64,000 nt of DNA, taken from Capitulum mitella (Eukaryota; Arthropoda; Thecostraca; Pollicipedomorpha; Pollicipedidae). Position numbers and translations under genes: made by a program. Positions 1-61,010 of the stretch are shown one piece after another; within the stretch, counting starts at the first letter, position 1, and every line of letters starts with the position of its first letter. The notes beneath the pieces are model-generated. The model did not search any database. It was given only the letters and a program-made list of their open reading frames with translations, and had not been told where the DNA came from. The DNA is taken from contig CP099846.1 of NCBI GenBank assembly GCA_030062745.1, forward strand, positions 30,089,350 through 30,153,349, given 5' to 3'.

Positions 1-1232
1 GGCAGTGAGACAGCCTGCGCTGGTACACGTAGTGGCATACACATGCCTTCATGGAGCCCAGTGATGAACGGGACCGTGCAAACTTCAGAAACAAGGCCAT
101 CGTACAATATTTACCATAAGGTGTATCGTTTCGCTGATTTTTATACAAAAAAAAAACGTTTTAGAGGCATAATGTGATCCTGACTGAGTTATGTCCTGTA
201 TATATTAGGAAAAAACTAAAAAAGGAACTTCTGTCAGTAACTATTCAGGGTGTCCTGTACAACCGGTACGCAGTTGCCAACGCAAAACAATAAAAACACC
301 GGAAACAGTTAACACCGAGAGCACCAGCCGAGCCGCGACCGTCGCATGAACGGGACAGAGGGACATCTACATCGAACGCTAGCGCACACTGGTGACGGTT
401 ATCGAAAACAGAGCCATCCACACCCACTGGTGGCGCCACCTATCCGCGCCACTGGGAAACAGCCACATCGAGGACGCTGGGCGGCCACTTACAAAGGTCT
501 CACAGCCTCGGTATGAGCTTCGGCCGAGATCGGTTGCCGCTGCGAAACCCATGAGGTGAATTAGCTCGATACGGCGACGAGGATTACAGGAGAGGACCCC
601 GCACGCGCGGTCTTTCGAAGCTCACTTGATTTCGTTGCACGACGTTAACGGGGTAATGGTGCTGGTCATTTTAGTGTAAGTGCTAGCGGGACTAGGGTTC
701 GTTTCGTGGTTTCGTTTCAAAACGCCCGCTTCACGATTTTGGAGAGAATTTTCGGCGGCACTCGGAGCTCGACAAATATAAACAACGGATACAATGCTCA
801 TGGCAACACCCACTGCCATTATCATTTCCTCTGTCTGCGTTCCATTAAATTAAACATTTACAATGCGTCACAGTCCTGGCTGCTACTCTGGACAAAAAAA
901 TGGCGTGATGGCACAGGATGGCACAAGCTACCAGCTGAGACGACTCACTCTACGTGCCGCAACGGTAAAGCGCTTCCGTCAAGGACTCGCTCAACACCGC
1001 TCGACTGTCTGAGCAAGGCTGGGTTGCGTGGACGCTGGACCTGGCACTGGTGACGTCACACACTTTACTGCTAGCCGCTGTACGCGCCAAACAGCCCGCT
1101 GGGCAGCGTCTTCGCTGTTTCAGCTGCCTCTCCCGCGTTCCTGCCGTGTCCTTGGTGCTCCCCTGCCGTGTTTCTGCTGTGTCTGCCCCGTCAGATTCCT
1201 GCTGACTCACCTGGCGTCGCCGGAGGCGGCGG
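1..1232 (-). other. 3' UTR / 3' flank of bru3
   Basis: On the gene strand this follows the stop codon. I find neither AATAAA nor ATTAAA in it, so the polyadenylation site is probably beyond position 1 or uses a variant signal. A consensus splice donor (CCAG|GTGAGT, intron side at 1210-1209) lies 22 nt after the stop, so the 3' UTR may be spliced. Small open frames on both strands lack domain similarity. Confidence 0.5.
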
Positions 1233-49070
<47,838 letters not shown>

Positions 49071-49251
49071 CTGGAAAGCGCGCCGAGCATTAGTCTCGCG
49101 CCGAGACGGCCCCGCTGCCTGCCGGTTGGACACCCGGCGCTGGCTCGCGACGATAAGTGATGTCGGTAAGGGTCGGCCGCCGGCCGACCGAACGGCTGGC
49201 CGGCTGTTCTTCTGGGCCAGGGCGCTCTCCGGCGGCCGGCTAACACGGGAC

Positions 49252-49445
49252 ACGCGTCAGGTGTGCCAGCCCGACGACGTGCGGTGTCCCAGTCTGACCA
49301 CGCAGGGTGTCAGGAGTCCCAGTCTGACGACTCAGGGTGTCAACTGCCCCAGTCCGGCAACACGGGTGTCAGGCGTCGCGGTCTGACAAAGTCTGGTGTC
49401 AGGTGTCCAGGTCTGACGACACGCGGTGTCATGTGTCCCACTCGG
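49252..49445. repeat. ~30-bp imperfect tandem repeat
   Basis: About six units of GTGTCAGGAGTCCCAGTCTG plus ACGACTCAGG type, each with several changes. Confidence 0.8.
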
Positions 49446-52400
49446 CTCAGACACCGGCTTTGGTCTTTTGATGTTCCGCACAGCCAAGGTGCGGTGCGGG
49501 TGTAACCAGTACCAACAGGCTGTTTGTCATGTCAAATGTCAAAGGCAAACAGCAATTATGGCCTGACGGGGCGAAGGCAGTTTGTCACGGATCTATTACT
49601 GCAAATGGTGCAACGTGGAATACCGCATTCGGTCCACCTATACATGGTTAAAGTACCGGAAATACATTTCACATGACGTCTGTGACGTCCAGTCTAGCCT
49701 CATGGACAAAACCACCACTGTTTTGAACAACACAGTGGTTGGAACACACTTACTTAAGAAGAAGAACATGCAAGAAGCCAACCGTCAACGTTGGATCGAT
49801 GCAAAACTTTGCGGGCGCGTGCTTCGCTCCGTCTCGCGCACGTTTACTGCGCACACAGTGGGCAGGACGGCGTCAACACCGAGGCCCTGGCCCAGTGACG
49901 CACCGCCACGTTAGGAGTCGGGCGGCGGCGAGCACAGGTTCATCAGCCCGCAGACATGTGGCAGTCGTGGAGTCGGCCGTCAAATTGCGGAAAGGGTCAC
50001 GCCTTGGTCCTCGGCCCACCACCGGCAGGATGCACGCGGATGACATGACAGATCCCCGGCGGGAAAAATGTTGAACTGCTTCAGCCAGACCAGGTCGCGA
50101 CTGTTTTCACGGTTTTAGTGCGCCTGCAATATGCAGGCATCAAAGGACACCAGAAGACGTTCGAGCCTTTGTAGACGGCGATCGAGGCAGTTTAATTTGT
50201 CATCGATTGAAATTTAGGTAGAACTTGAGACACTAACAGCTGGGAACTGACTGCCAATATGCAATCAGACTTTTGGTGGTGAAATTATTGCGTGGCTTCC
50301 AGACCCATTAAGGCCACAGTAATAGCATCTGGAGAACGTCAAAACGTGGTTCGTGGGGATCCCTAATCGAAACGAGCCATTAATGGATTCTCAGCACCAT
50401 AATATACCACGGACACGTGAACCTATTGTGATTCATGGTGCCTGGGTCGTTCACTCTATTGTTTTCTTTCCATGTTTAAAAGTTCTGTAGATACCATTCA
50501 AGCTAACAGTTGCTCATGTGTGAACACCATGAGACCTAAATGAGCAGTCTTTAAGATCACATTAAAATTAAAATAAAAATAAACAATAAAATTAGCTTAA
50601 GATGGATAGGAAAAAACGCCGACCATTGTAAAATGAATTCGTCTGGCTGAATACATTTCCTTCAACTAGAAGACAAGTTATTCTAAATATTCTCATGCTT
50701 GCACATCATACAGTTTGAAACGTTCATCCCGCAAGACGAATGGTGTTGATTTCTTTTCCACATTCATGACGAATGGCGTCAATTCCTACTCCACATTCAT
50801 CGTCATACATCGAGTGAAAGTCATGCCATGACAGGTCCCTCGACCCGTATACGGCGGGTTTCTTTCCCGCGGTCTGGTCTATTGACACAGCTGTCCTTGC
50901 TGGAGCCATCAGATCAGGTTCAATGATTTTCGATGTTCATTGCAATTCGTAGTGATGTTCAAACACTACGAGATGACAATGCGGAACACTGTTTTCTGAC
51001 GCCATACGCAATTGTGCATGATATAAGCGCAGATTACGTTCCTGGCCTGTCGCACCCGAAACAAGAAGGAAAAAAACCGTTACGATTTAACGCCGCTAAA
51101 AACGCAGTACATGTCGAACAGACACAGCATGTTTTGCGGAGGGGTGTCTTAAATCACGGGTATCCAATACCTTCCATGAAATTCAACTAGTAAAACCAAC
51201 ATCATTCCAGGGGCAAACATTCCGTCTTTACGTCAAAGGCCAAGAAAACAAACTATTAATCTCAAAACAGTAACATAAGCACTTGAAACATGCGCCTGAC
51301 TTGGAGGGACCGGAGAAGTAAACATCAGTTTATTTTCCTCATTGCTCAAATAAACGACATTCTTGTTACGATCCACAGTTATGCAACGCCTGCGCAAACT
51401 GTCACAGTTGCAAACTTTTCTTCAGTGAACGGGGTGACGTCATGAACGCTAAAAAAACTAGGTAATTAAGATAAACTTAAATACGGCAACGCACAAAAAA
51501 TGTCCCTGTTTCAGTACGTGGCTTGGACAAACAGAACCTAACCCAAGAACTGTCCCAACCTCGTTTGTCTCCCTTCAACCGTAGACTGTACCGTATGACA
51601 TCAGGACCGGCGGTACAGTCTACCATAGCAGACGGCTCCTCACAATCAACGTCATGTTGCCCGAAAATTGGCAAATTCCCCTTCTGGGGGATCTTTTTTA
51701 AATTTTCCCTTCATTTTCGCGCTCATGAAGTCCATCAAGCCTCCCAAAGGACCACGGTACTCGTGTCATTGGGATCCAATCCTGAATCTCTTCGGGACCC
51801 TTTATCTTTAGCTTCATACCTATACATCAAAGTTTGTGGGCTTCTAAATATCAGACCTCAAGCTTTCACGGAGTCTTGTTCTTAAGTGCCTGCACGTTCC
51901 TCTGTTTGTCCCTTTATATGGTGCAGTTACCTGCAATAGGACAGCTCAAAGTTGTCCTGACCGTATTTAAGTCAAGTCGACTATGAGCTGCCCTGATCTA
52001 AAGCTATTTATTTTTAGATTCTGTCATGAACCTAAAATGACGTTTTTATGGTAAATGACATCCAATTTGCAATGCCTTTTGAAGGTTCCTACCCACCCGG
52101 GCAGTGATTTAACAGAAATCAGAACAAATCAACAGGCCTACTTGGGATGACTACGGAGGCCAAAACGAAGACCTAAGGTAGGAGGGGTCTCTCATAACCT
52201 GACTGGGTTCGCTTCTGGCTCTACCGATCTGTCTGTGGTAAGTCGCTTGCTCACAGCTCCAATTTCTGGTTGAAGATTCCGAAGGGCTGTACGTGCGGCC
52301 CTAATCCCCACCGCACGGAGATTCAATGACGAATTCCGGAAAGAAGCGGACAAGCCAACTCACTCCGGGAGGCACAAATACCTATGGAAAATGCCCACTC

Positions 52401-53422
52401 TATCAGCGCAACATTTACTCTTTGGAACGCATTGATAGCCTCTTTTTCCTCACAAAGTCATTACTACGTGGACGTAGTGCAAATTACATTCGAATGGTGA
52501 CCAATGCCTGGCTGAAAGGTATTTTCGATGGACGAACTTATACAGGATGACATGTTTTTAAGGCCAGAAGGCAGCTATGACTTTTCAAAGACGCACCAGA
52601 GCAATTCTTGAGGAACAGCGGCCGCAACAAACTCTCTACCGTGACTCGGAACTAACACAAAATCCCAGTGTGTCATGGCTACATGTCCATGCAATGTTCT
52701 TTTGGTTTTCCGATTCGCGTCGCGCAAAAATAGTCGTTTCAGATGCAGTTGTGTAAGTTCAGCGCTGGCAAAAGAAAGTACAAGGAAAGAGGCGTTCTTT
52801 TAAGACCAAAGATTTCAAACAACCACACGTTTATCTCCTCCCTATCTGGACTCGAGAGATTTGCCCAACGGTTATTCCCAGAGGGCTGTACGGCTATTTT
52901 GCATAACTTCAAAGGCCTCGTCTATAGTCGTATACAGATCCATAGCCCTCAGCATCAGAGCCATTTATAGCGTGAAGCTCACTTGTTCGATTCCCAGAGC
53001 TTATTTGCAGCTAAGATCCCTTTGCTCGATTGCGAGATCCGTGGTGTATTTGATGAGCTCTTCTAGAGTTCTCGCGGCAGCTTTATACAGATGAACGTAT
53101 CGGACAAGCGTCTCGTCCCATTTAGGAATTCTTTCCAGCTCAGAGGCTGATGGAATGGGATCGACCACCCACGAATTTTGGACATCTCTGCCAGCCAGAA
53201 TAATCCTCTTCCCACAGACAAACAGCTTCGGTAAGATGGCTATTGCACAGTCCAGAAACCCAGTACAAGTCTCAATACCCTCCCCTTTTTCAATTTAAGA
53301 AGCACTTTCAACTCGGGTCGTTAGTGAAAAACTATTCTAAAGGGTCTTTTTCCAAGATTTCAGACCGCCAAGAGGGGATCTCACTAGATACCAGTGATCG
53401 ATAGACGGCAGCATAGATAGAT

Positions 53423-53452
53423 AGACGGCATCCCAGCCTTGGGATGCCGTCT
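53423..53452. repeat. perfect 13-bp inverted repeat
   Basis: AGACGGCATCCCA (53423-53435), loop GCCT, TGGGATGCCGTCT (53440-53452). The left arm also resembles the preceding ATAGACGGCAGCATAGATAG. It is too short for a typical miRNA precursor. Confidence 0.9.
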
Positions 53453-53935
53453 GCCGATTGACTCCAAAATTGCACTTTTCCCCCTTTGTTTGAAAGTCCC
53501 GCCAAAATCCTACTCTGATGTTTCTGCGCTGCACGGTTTAGGCCCTACACGCCTACACGGTAGGCACTTTTAAGAGCGAGAGTGTGTCCAGGAATTCCTT
53601 TGCGGTTCCGGAGCCCCCGACTCTGCCAGTCTTCATTCCCAGGAAGCCAGACCGCCCTATCACCCGTGCCACTCACAGAACCACCCAGTCCGTCCATTGC
53701 ACACAAACAACTGGTTCGTCCCTTCCAATTAATAAGCCAGGTTGTCCCTGCCACAAGACAATCCGCTAGCTTGTCCCTCCCACGCTTGGCTGAAGATTTC
53801 CTAAAATCATTGGGGGTATCCACATGGGATTTCAGACCGTTTCTTTCCATTCATTCCTATGGACCTAATGTTAAAATCCCTGAATATCGGGGGGGGGGGG
53901 ACCCCCCATCATCCTGGGATCGCCAGCCATGCTCG

Positions 53936-54430
53936 CAGGTGACAATCGCCCAGCCCGTCCCTCCCACGTGACCATCACCTAGCTCGTCCCTCCCACATGA
54001 CAAATCGCCCAGCCCGTCCCTCCCACGTGACCATCACCTAGCTCGTCCCTCCCACATGACAAATCGCCCAGCCCGTCCCTCCCACGTGACAGTCACCTAG
54101 CTCGTCCCTCCCACATGACAATCACCTAGCTCATCCCCCACATGACAATCACCTAGCTCGTCCCTCCCACAAGACAATCACCTAGCTCCTCCCTCCCACA
54201 TGACAGTCACCTAGTTCCTGCCTCCCACATGACAAGTTGCCCAGTCCGTCTCTCCCACGTGACAATCACCTAGCTCGTCCCTCCCACATGACAATCACCT
54301 AGCTCATCCCCCCACATGACAATCACCTAGCTCGTCACTCCCGGGTGACAATGGCCCAGCCCGTCCCTCCCACGTGACAATCGCCCAGCCCGTCCCTCCC
54401 GGACGACAATCGCCGCGTTCATCCCTGCGC
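53936..54430. repeat. ~29-bp minisatellite
   Basis: Units of GTGACAATCGCCCAGCCCGT plus CCCTCCCAC and the variant ATGACAATCACCTAGCTCGT alternate for about 500 bp. The end merges into a GC-rich island. Confidence 0.93.
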
Positions 54431-55430
54431 GCGACAATCGGCCGGCGGCCGGGTCGTCGGCGGCCGGCTAATGTGGCGGCGGCACGCCCCGCGCCGATTT
54501 GGCGTGCCGCCGCTTCAACCGTGCCCGGTCACGAGACCCAACAGGTGGCGGTCGATCAATCAGGCGGCGGGGGCGGCGGCGGGGCGGGGCGGTCCCGGCC
54601 GCCGCCGGAGCGGGACACGGCCGGTCCCGCTCGATACCGACCCCGGCCGGCGGCCGGCGGACCGCCGGCGGTGGTCCCGGCCGCTGCCTGCGGGACCGGG
54701 ACATGGACCGGAACCAGGTCAAGACCGGGCCGGAGATCGGGCCAGGGTCGGGACCAGAGCCGGGGCTGAGGCCAGGGTCGGGACAGCGACGGAGACCAGG
54801 ACCGGGCCGAAGCCGGGCGCGGACCCGGTACCTGCCAGGGCTAGGCCGGAGCAGGGGCCGGAGCAGCAGTCGGACTGGGACGGGGCCGGGATCCGGCCAT
54901 CGCCTCACACGCCGTCAGAGCCCCGGGCGATGGCTCGACTGAGGGTTCGCGCGTCCGGTCGGCGGCCTCGGCGACAGACGGCAAATCCCCAGACGGTTTG
55001 GTCACCCGGACCTAAACATCTCCCGACCGGACTTGTCACGGTCCTCGGAGTGGGCCTGTCACCGCCCCTGGGCCGGACCTGTCACGATCCCTGTGCCTCA
55101 CCCGTCACGGTTCCCCGACCGAAGCCGGAAGCCGCCCCTCACCCGCCCCCTCCCCCTCCGCTGTCCGGCAGGCCGGCGGAAAAGCCTCCAGGGGGCCGGC
55201 GGCCCCGTCGCCCGCAGATTACCAGCCTCTTGTTGCTTGTTTTCATCAGCGGCAGCCGCGCTGGGCAAACAAGGCTGTGGCTCATTGCGTCGTAAAATGC
55301 CCCGCGGCGGCCCGCCCGCCATCTTAACCGAGCGAAACGCCGCCGAACGGTGAGCCCGGCGGAGCGGGCGCACCGGCTGCTCCGAGGCGTACCCGGCCGG
55401 CCGCCTCGCTCCGGGCTCACTCGAGAAAAA
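54430..55430. other. GC/CpG-rich intronic island
   Basis: About 1 kb of very GC-rich sequence. Proline/arginine/glycine-rich frames on both strands (up to 274 codons) are compositional; no domain is recognised. Confidence 0.45.
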
Positions 55431-56279
55431 AACGGGGACGTGTCTATTGCGTCCGTTACTTGGAGCTGCACGTGCGGATGAGGGGTCAGTTTTGTGATGA
55501 GCAGTCTCTGCTTGGTGGGGCTCTGGTCGCAAACATCATTCTCACAAGTCATTCGGGTGAAACTGGTGTGCATATATAGCAGCAAAGACTTCACCTTCAT
55601 GCCCCTACGCAACTAGAAAGTTTAACTCGTCGCTGATTCGTAACAAAATGCGAACTATTTCCGCTGTGACGGCGAAACCATGAGCGGATGATGTGAGCCG
55701 ACTGTGAGTGCACGAGAAGCAGGCGGATATGAAAGAGAAGAAGAGAAAGAGAAGCAGGAGATATGACTTGTGCTGTTGAGGGCGACAGGTGGTAAGGGTG
55801 TAAATGCGTAAAAATGATTGCTGGGGAGAACCTAAGCTGGGATGGAGGGCCCAGATGCTGTCGGACACCGTAGCCACCTCCCGCTCCCAACGTAAATTTC
55901 TCAGCGGAATTAGGGAACCTAGCGAAAACAAACGAAAGTTCGCAATTATTGTTTTATTTCTTGACAAAAACGTTCTTATTTTACACCTTAAATAGCCAAG
56001 TACATGGGATATCACGGCTGCCGTTCAGACAGATTGCTCACGAACTATCTTTGTAAATATGTTGCAAGTTAACATACAAACAACATTCGGTTTTTTGAAA
56101 CGGCTATCATTTCTATTCTTTCGATCCCAATTTCTGTACCCTATTCTGGTCACCAGCACTAGTGGGACCCAAATGCATGCTGGTGTGTTTCAAATTCATA
56201 TCGCAGTGTCGCACCAAAGGAATATCGCAACATAACGCCTCCGTCAGGTGGTTCCAAGCGCGTTGGACTGCCGAGAATC

Positions 56280-56460
56280 AGCAGCTCCAGCTCCGTGACT
56301 CGGCGCTGGGGCTGCAGCAGCCGAGCAGCTCCAGCTCCGTGACTCGGCTCTGGGGCCGCAGCGGCCGAGCAGTTCCAGCCCTGTGACTCGGCGCTGGGGC
56401 AGCAAATGCCGAGCAGCTCTAGCTCCGTGACTCGGTGCTGGGGCTGCAGCAGCCAAGCAG
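56280..56460. repeat. ~44-bp tandem repeat
   Basis: About four units of CGAGCAGCTCCAGCTCCGTG plus ACTCGGCGCTGGGGCTGCAGCAGC, with substitutions. Confidence 0.85.
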
Positions 56461-56650
56461 CACCGGCTATGGAGGTGCGCCGTCGCCTCGGCCGCCCGCA
56501 GGCGATAGCTCCCTGGCTAATGGATTTCTAGATCAATTATCCGGTAATGACAAATTCCTCTGGGAGGTGCTTGATCATCAAAGTCCATTTCGGAGCGAGC
56601 GGGGCGGGGTCGGAGCCGGGGCTGGGGTCGGAGCCGGGGCTGGGCAGGGG

Positions 56651-56680
56651 CCAGAGCCAGAGCCAGAGCCAGAGCCAGAA

Positions 56681-56717
<37 letters not shown>

Positions 56718-56721
56718 CAGG
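56651..56721. repeat. (CCAGAG)n hexanucleotide repeat
   Basis: About 11 units with one variant, preceded by two 18-bp GGGGTCGGAGCCGGGGCT units. It reads as Glu-Pro repeats in one frame, an artefact. Confidence 0.95.
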
Positions 56722-56939
56722 ACTTGGTCGGCTCAGAATATCCACGGCATACGTATAGGCCGGGGTAAACCATCGGCCACCATTTCGTTCCGCCCAAAGC
56801 CGAGCTTATCAAAAGGCCAATTCACCTCTAAAAATCCATTCCAAAACAGAACAAAACACTGGACGGAAGGTCTACTACGCGCCAGTCACATTCCGAACTT
56901 CAAGATCTCAGGAATCTCCGGGGCGTTCGGTGAAAAGGA

Positions 56940-57290
56940 ATGCGTTAAGCCCGCCGGCTCCCGGCGCGACACGATCTCCACACGGGCCGCGCCGTCGGAC
57001 GCCATTCCCCAGGCCCGACCAGTGCCGCTCGGCCGGCACACGGGGGCGGCAAATGCGGCCGGCCGGGCACGACCGCCGGCCGCCATATTGCCCCTGGCCG
57101 GCCAACCTGCCCGGCAAATGGTACACATTCGAGGCGTGCCGGCGGCGCCCCAATATCAAAATGTGCCGAGGTTCAGCGCAATAAAGCCGCGCTTCGGGGC
57201 AGATGTCGCCGGCCGCGGCTCGGCCGAAGCTGATGCCGGCCGGCTCCCCTGCAGGGCGGTCGCCGTGGCGAGACACGTGCTGCCGTCCTC
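56940..57290. other. GC/CpG-rich intronic island
   Basis: Short GC-rich block with several GGCCGGC words. No exon is recognised. Confidence 0.4.
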
Positions 57291-59391
57291 CACCAGCGAA
57301 GAAGCTGTGAAGCGAAGGATTCTCCGTGGGGCCAGGCGGAGTGCGTATGCAGCAACGACATTTATGGCCTCAGTAAAATCTCAGTATGCTTTAGTATGGC
57401 TTCAGAAAAGCCACCAAATGGCGGTGCCCACGCGCTCGTGAAAGGTGAGTCGGTGTTCTGCTCACAAAAGCACGAAAGGCAACTTGGCTCATTTGAGCAG
57501 TAAGCCTGCGGCAAGAAAATCACTCCTTCTGCGTCAAGATTCGGGTATCGAGGTCCTGAGGGCAGCGCCGTGTCGTGAGAAACTGGGGCGGCGGTGTTGG
57601 CTGTGGCGAAGATGATGATATAAACCGGAAAGCCATTCGCTCCTCCTCCACAGGCTTACCGCTTATGCTTCCTTCCGTCCCCTTTGTGTTCCCCTGGTGA
57701 ACACAAACACTTAGTCCTTGGCTACGAGTCTATATACTGTAAACGATAGCTGGAAAGGCCAATAAAAAAAAACAGCAGGATTCGTCAGACACATACGCAA
57801 CAGGTACATGTACTCGTAACACGGAACGCGGAACTTGGCATTTCGAGTAGTTATCACAAGGCAAGAAGCAATAAAGTACGGAGCAGCCCAATATCTCCGT
57901 CCCTCTGGCAAAACCAAATGCACTCCTGACAAATGACAAAACCAAATGCCCCATTGTACTGCCTGCCGCATTGGAAGGCGAGAAGGCTTGTTGCTGCTTT
58001 GCGCACTCCCACCAAGGATCCTCCATTAATGGCTAGGGAGGGTACTCATTATTAATGCAGAGGCTGGGAAGAAAATGAATCCGATTATGCAAATGTCTGT
58101 CTCTGCAAGTACTTCTGTTTGTTGCTGAAACAAGGTTTAATCCCCAAAACTCCTACGTGGCTTGAACGATCTGATACACTGAGGAATCGAGAATGGTGTT
58201 TCAAATACGTACATGGAAGCAATAACATTTCTTATAAGAAGGTATAGCCACATCATGCCTTTACAAAAGTATGTTGCTATGGTTTGCCAAAGACAAAAAC
58301 GTCTCCAGTCGGATGAGAAATTTCCGTAAAACGTTTCCCGACGTGCATATTTCACATACGGCAAACCAGATCACTGTGATATAAAAGCATTGGCTTAAAG
58401 ATCATATTAGAATGACGTGAAGTTTGGTGAAACGTATGTATGTTTAAAAACATAGTCGACTAGAAACGGAATTCTTCATGAGGAAAAGGAAGCAAGTCGC
58501 GTCCTTGTCCAATTTAATACATGATACCTGAAACGGCCAGGCGTCGACACTAACCGTTAATATACCGAGGAAGGACACGAAAAGAGCGAGATAATTTTCA
58601 CATCCGTGCCTGCATTTTGCACAACGAACATGACAGTAGAACTACTTTGCGGCATTTGAGGTGTGCCGACTTTAGAGGGACTCTACCCTGAGCTAGCCAA
58701 AAGTATGTTTTCCATCGGACATTCAACTGATTCTCTCTTTTGACATTAACGTTTCTGGATTTTATCTTTTCCAGTTTGAGGCTTGGTGTGGCCGTTGTGA
58801 TGCCACGTGTTTTTAAGAATGCGAGTTCGATGACTCGAATAACATATGACTCGAGTTCGACTCAAAATAATACCTTGGGTGTAAAAGTGCCGAAATCTTC
58901 TATAAAGCCTGCTTAGGATCGAATGACTGACTGCAGTTAACTGTTCTGACTGCATTCCATGAGGGTCATCCACTGCTCCTATAATATGACAGACAGTGTG
59001 CAGTATATGTCATGACATGAGAGAGACACACCACCCGTCACCTCACACCTGGCCATCAAAGGCTACATTTTTGTCATGACGATTTTTTCATATGCTAGGT
59101 TAATCTGCGTCTCGAGCCTGTTTTCACAGCCACTTCAATACTTGCTGATGAAAATACGAATATTTAGAGGTGTCTATGGACTTTCACGCGTGGTATCAGA
59201 CGTAAGTAAAACTTGATGGTGTTGGCCTTTTAATATCGCTTGGCCTACCTTGACCTGCGTCATTATTTGCCTCAGACAACCGCGTGCTGGCATCCCATGC
59301 ATACATTTTCATGTACTGCGTCCGAAGAATGTCTGCAATCTCCGAGTTGTGCTCAACAAACGGCAGGTCCCAAATCCATCCTCCGTCCAAT

Positions 59392-59426
59392 GCTGGCCTT
59401 TGACGTGAGCTGTGGTCTGAGATTCA

Positions 59427-59476
<50 letters not shown>

Positions 59477-59540
59477 AGGTATGTATATATATCCCTTACA
59501 TATCGTGAATCTCAGATCACAGCTCAAGTCAAAGGCCAGC
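59392..59540. repeat. fold-back repeat, 40-bp arms around a (TA)n core
   Basis: The left arm 59392-59431 (GCTGGCCTTTGACGTGAGCT...) and right arm 59501-59540 pair at 38 of 40 positions around a 69-bp TA-rich core. A related arm-like word (GCTGACCTTTGACGTGACCT) stands alone at about 16739. Confidence 0.92.
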
Positions 59541-59544
59541 TCCA

Positions 59545-59652
<108 letters not shown>

Positions 59653-59655
59653 GGT

Positions 59656-59661
59656 AGGCAA

Positions 59662-59701
<40 letters not shown>

Positions 59702-59707
59702 TTGCCT
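59656..59707. repeat. second fold-back unit with (TA)n core
   Basis: AGGCAACACTATATA (59656-59670) and its exact reverse complement (59693-59707) flank a pure TA core. Confidence 0.93.
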
Positions 59708-60854
59708 CACGTTCTCACTCACTCACTCACCCGCATCACAAAGCAATATATATATGCATATATATATATGTATATATCACCGAGGGCAATCGATCGCCAT
59801 TTCAGTTATCTGAATCGGCCCATTTGTCGCCAAGTTACCGGGCGAGAACGTCCTGCCGCACGCGCCTCCACCAAAGCCAGTGCAAAGTGGCGAAATACGC
59901 CAGCCCAGCAACTGCCGGGTTAACAGCGAGATACGCGGGCCGCAAAACGCATACGACGCGTTCACGCGCGAAGCGCGGTGCGTGAGGGAGACGGACCGTG
60001 CAATGGTTGGCTGTTTTGCCTGTTAATTTTGCAAACTTTAGTTTATGTCAGCGTCGAGGTTATAACTACGGAAAGGTTTTCTTCATACCGCAGTTTGCTT
60101 GGCCTATGGTTTTGTTTAAAAGACTGTTACGCGGTGTTACGCAGCGCAGTGTTACACTCCGTTTTCATTCAAATGAAAATGAAACTTTTGCCATGTGCCA
60201 CGAATGTTAGCAGAGTTTATTGCTAATTGTTGACTGAGACATGTAATAATGACTTTAAACATGTGTCCTGTCTGGATATGGTTATTTTGCAGGATTTATA
60301 GACCGCGTGTTTCAGACAGATACTGACACACTTCTACGCACGATTTTGAAACAAGCAAGTTCACGAGCGACTAGCTGGCAAGTTCACATCTCGGAGCTGG
60401 TAAGTCTGGAGTAAAATCTTACTGACGGCGAAAGGTTTGACTTCGGAGAAAACCAACGTAAGAGGTTGTAGGAGAGGAAAGGATATACCGTGACAGCACG
60501 TCAAAAAGTATTCACGTTTGCGCAATGGTGTTCGTATGCATCTACTATAGGGCTTCTTCTAACATAATAACTAGGGAAGGGGAGGGAATGAGCTCCCAGT
60601 CGAATCTCCAGACCCCAGTGAGGAAAAATGGTGCCACTGGAGGGCCAGAAAAGTCGCATGAAATAGCGTTAGGGTACACTCTGAGCCTTCCGTTGTTTGG
60701 TAGACAGCCGTTTTTACCTCAAGTTCTTTTACGGAAGTGAGGGAAAAGAAAGTACTCTGGTCATATGGAAGTCTCACCTGTATGGTGTGTCAACACAAAA
60801 TCCCACTAAAAATACAACTATTTTTCAGCATTTAACGTTACAGATCTTTCTCAT

Positions 60855-61010
60855 TCGCTTAGCAGATTGAAATCCGCTGTCATAATCGTAGGATCGTTGG
60901 TTCAAATCTCGACACCACTAGCTCTCGATCGGAGACACGTATGGTGTGAATTGGACACTGGACACTTGGGCCAAAGTGGCTATGCGCCCTAACTCAAACC
61001 GATCATTTAC
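60855..61010 (+). mobile_element. tRNA-derived SINE-like element (tRNA-Met-like head)
   Basis: TCATAATCGTAGGATCGTTGG followed by GGTTCAAATCTC resembles the anticodon-to-T-arm part of an elongator tRNA-Met (CAT in the anticodon position, B box intact). The anticodon and T stems do not pair well, so a working tRNA is unlikely. The following ACACCACTAGCTC and GGACACTGGACACTTGGGCC look like a SINE body. Confidence 0.35.

Noticed and set aside
54374-55612. Overlapping Pro/Arg/Gly-rich frames up to 274 codons
   Set aside because: High GC removes stop codons on both strands at once. No recognisable domain, and no frame stands out.
59196-59390. Minus-strand frame with [20 protein letters not shown]
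   Set aside because: It looks more protein-like than its neighbours, but I recognise no family, it abuts a fold-back repeat, and splice sites give no consistent exon.
60855-60925. Functional tRNA-Met gene
   Set aside because: The B box and CAT are present, but the anticodon and T stems are badly mismatched and no acceptor stem is found.
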